Shown here: one piece after another, positions 63,701 to 64,000 of the stretch
Layout of the letters: each line of letters begins with the position of its first letter
How positions within the stretch are numbered: position 1 is the stretch's first letter
Source of the DNA: Humibacter ginsenosidimutans
GTDB lineage: Bacteria; Actinomycetota; Actinomycetes; Actinomycetales; Microbacteriaceae
Direction of reading: 5' to 3'
Assembly: GCF_007859675.1 (NCBI RefSeq)
Contig: NZ_CP042305.1
Span: 930,001-994,000 of the forward strand
DNA: 64,000 nt
Notes under the pieces: generated by a model
Database searches by the model: none
What the model was told of the DNA's origin: nothing
The model's input: the letters and a program-made list of their open reading frames with translations, nothing else
Program-made: the position numbers and the translations under genes

Positions 63701-64000
63701 GTCGACCATTCCATCGATGGCCTCACGCCACAGCCCGGTGATCTCGAGTCCATACTCTTCCGAGTGTGCTGCGAGCTTCTTGTTGAGCCGGTCAAACGTG
63801 CCAGTACCGAGTTTCCCGGTGCTGGGCACATTGGTGACAATCACATACTTGCGGACGCCTTCTGCAGCGAGCCGGGTGATGTTGTCTTTCTCTTTGGTGA
63901 CGGTCGCGTCGAGCCAGCTGACGGGGTCACGTTCGCGGCCGCGCACCGACCACTTCACCTGATAGACGAGCCGATTCGCTGGGGCAGTTTGTATCCCGTC
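60797..64000 (-). CDS. NACHT (STAND) NTPase with probable N-terminal PD-(D/E)xK nuclease; 5' end beyond window
   Basis: 1,067 residues are visible; the frame stays open to the right edge, so GTG 63958 is not the true start. Visible residues ~1-85 (DGIQTAPANRLVYQVKWSV, then KYVIVTNVPSTGK) have the QxK strand and following helix/strand typical of PD-(D/E)xK nucleases. The NTPase core has Walker A RGAPGQGKST, Walker B LVVLDGLDEVGG with the NACHT-type DGLDE, and sensor 1 VIVTSRPNS, then helical NACHT-associated segments (LSLREYFAARYLY). The C-terminal ~450 residues are helical repeats, the likely sensor. This layout matches NLR-like antiphage proteins (bNACHT/Avs), in which phage recognition triggers nucleic acid cleavage. 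No partner gene is visible. Confidence 0.85.
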   Translation of the reverse strand, partial: DGIQTAPANRLVYQVKWSVRGRERDPVSWLDATVTKEKDNITRLAAEGVRKYVIVTNVPSTGKLGTGTFDRLNKKLAAHSEEYGLEITGLWREAIDGMVDNADSEIKWQYADMLAGWDLIRYLLSEQAVAQRDSGLGDLVRRVAAAQWKDDERIKFSQVELDREHLSDLFVDVPADRIQVPRRAQTLAGAATRLGGAATYVTERSPYPFTLVRGAPGQGKSTLSQYVCQTHRAAFMPEGTPTTSLPYIKDPRFPVRADLADYAAWLQGFDVFDTSESAKVKKGTKRAGTQASIEHFLADLMTHLGGSPITPSDVQDLFDRVPSLVVLDGLDEVGGTSARGRIVREIDLFCSRGTSYAVEPRVIVTSRPNSAGLPEPDRDVFEIISLGPLEPALRDEYLRKWCLVHNVPINDSRTLRRNFNEKTREPYIGELAGNPMQLTILLFLLRQHGDATPSQRTELYDAYMSMLLARESNKHPDSVRKYRSELMEVVPFLGWYIQSRAEEQGHSGRMTYAEVEAAMKHFQRTYGKPESVVDDLFLAASDRLWALTSKEEGTFEFEVLSLREYFAARYLYTYAGEGDQHFDRTLVLRELLRRPYWLNTTRFYGGNAAGADIYALQAGIMHELAANTTKQVRVAAWSLITDGVFNSRPIEAAQIVDALTGDLSGPLLLAALDGKEITALPETSHASSAWDRITKTIAGNPDDPGNPSRVRILRELLGQPKQFADWWTEQLTKLIGTPHEIAWLTIGARCEALAGETRTIPRLSAEDGERAQLILNTGITPPEGSTLEAQLLRAVLDGQCSETTSVRSVPAQIAVALTPAAFYSFGVDSATPQPNAASPDRRSQAMQQLRKSNSPYVPIAALRRFRQGEKGSTFPWSNTATALLERVGRCWLVSEIAIIGAASPLRNGYKLKTGMEALGSDGHPAALIAQTRANRANSAWWAMRLTACDDDLARAEWALALWAVADAQVINELDTRIVEVVGQLPDGLRRACRIAARRLAQAGFLAHGPVSTSPDDPLHDWVGRPDGEDEIILQQAKAATRDTQPEPLAVVARRKKWLKVDQTATYH

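Larger units (their letters stand above)
60444..64000. mobile_element. Left end of a second tRNA-associated island (continues beyond window)
   Basis: DNA right of the tRNA-Gln fragment is less GC-rich and contains no chromosomal housekeeping gene. The only visible gene is a NACHT NTPase of the defence type. The integrase and second repeat are expected to the right but cannot be seen. Confidence 0.6.

Overview
The window is GC-rich, almost gap-free actinobacterial chromosome. Gene content (Ig-like/FHA/PP2C/Ser-Thr kinase cluster, GH3 plus MFS sugar units, ROK and TetR regulators, frequent ATGA overlaps and probable leaderless starts) fits Microbacteriaceae. This is an inference from gene content and style; no rRNA gene is present to prove it.

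Layout. 1-9.9 kb (minus strand): a signalling operon of PP2C phosphatase, FHA protein, transmembrane Ser/Thr kinase, second FHA protein and a very large Ig-like/FnIII surface protein that runs off the left edge. A TerC membrane protein lies upstream, followed by a lipase-maturation-factor-like gene. 12.7-31.3 kb: an ~18.5 kb mobilizable island in the 3' end of tRNA-Glu(CTC), bounded by 44-bp direct repeats. It carries a zeta-type toxin with a small partner, an arsenic cluster (ArsR, flavin monooxygenase, ArsC, ArsR-ArsC fusion, MIP channel, FAD disulfide reductase), ChrA, a VIT-family transporter, a TPC-type metal ATPase, a MobF relaxase-helicase, an excisionase and a tyrosine integrase. No type IV secretion genes are seen, so it is better called an IME than an ICE.

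31.4-36 kb: diacylglycerol-kinase-like protein, CopB-type copper ATPase with an overlapping CsoR-type palindrome, MBL-fold hydrolase, membrane protein. 36.2-43.6 kb: two paralogous MFS-transporter/GH3-glycosidase pairs and a TetR regulator, linked by three near-identical 24-bp operators. 43.6-49.8 kb: histidine phosphatase, TPP enzyme, Nudix hydrolase, and a DHA2 efflux pump with a TetR gene and a triple TGCA-palindrome region. 49.9-55.7 kb: a catabolic operon of ROK repressor, ChbG/YdjC deacetylase, GPH symporter and two phosphotriesterase-family proteins, one with most metal ligands lost. 55.7-60.3 kb: small membrane proteins, esterases and a TetR gene.

60.4 kb to the end: a truncated tRNA-Gln 3' end marks the start of a second island. 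Its first gene encodes a large NACHT (STAND) NTPase whose visible N-terminal edge resembles a PD-(D/E)xK nuclease, i.e. a candidate NLR-like antiphage defence protein.

Five genes are broken by exactly one nucleotide, three of them at G6/C6 runs (7575-7580, 8479-8484, 17052-17057), one at a CCC (47195-47197) and one at a CCCC (54467-54470). In each case correcting one base restores a full-length protein and the expected gene overlap. They look like homopolymer sequencing errors, although real mutation or phase variation is not excluded.
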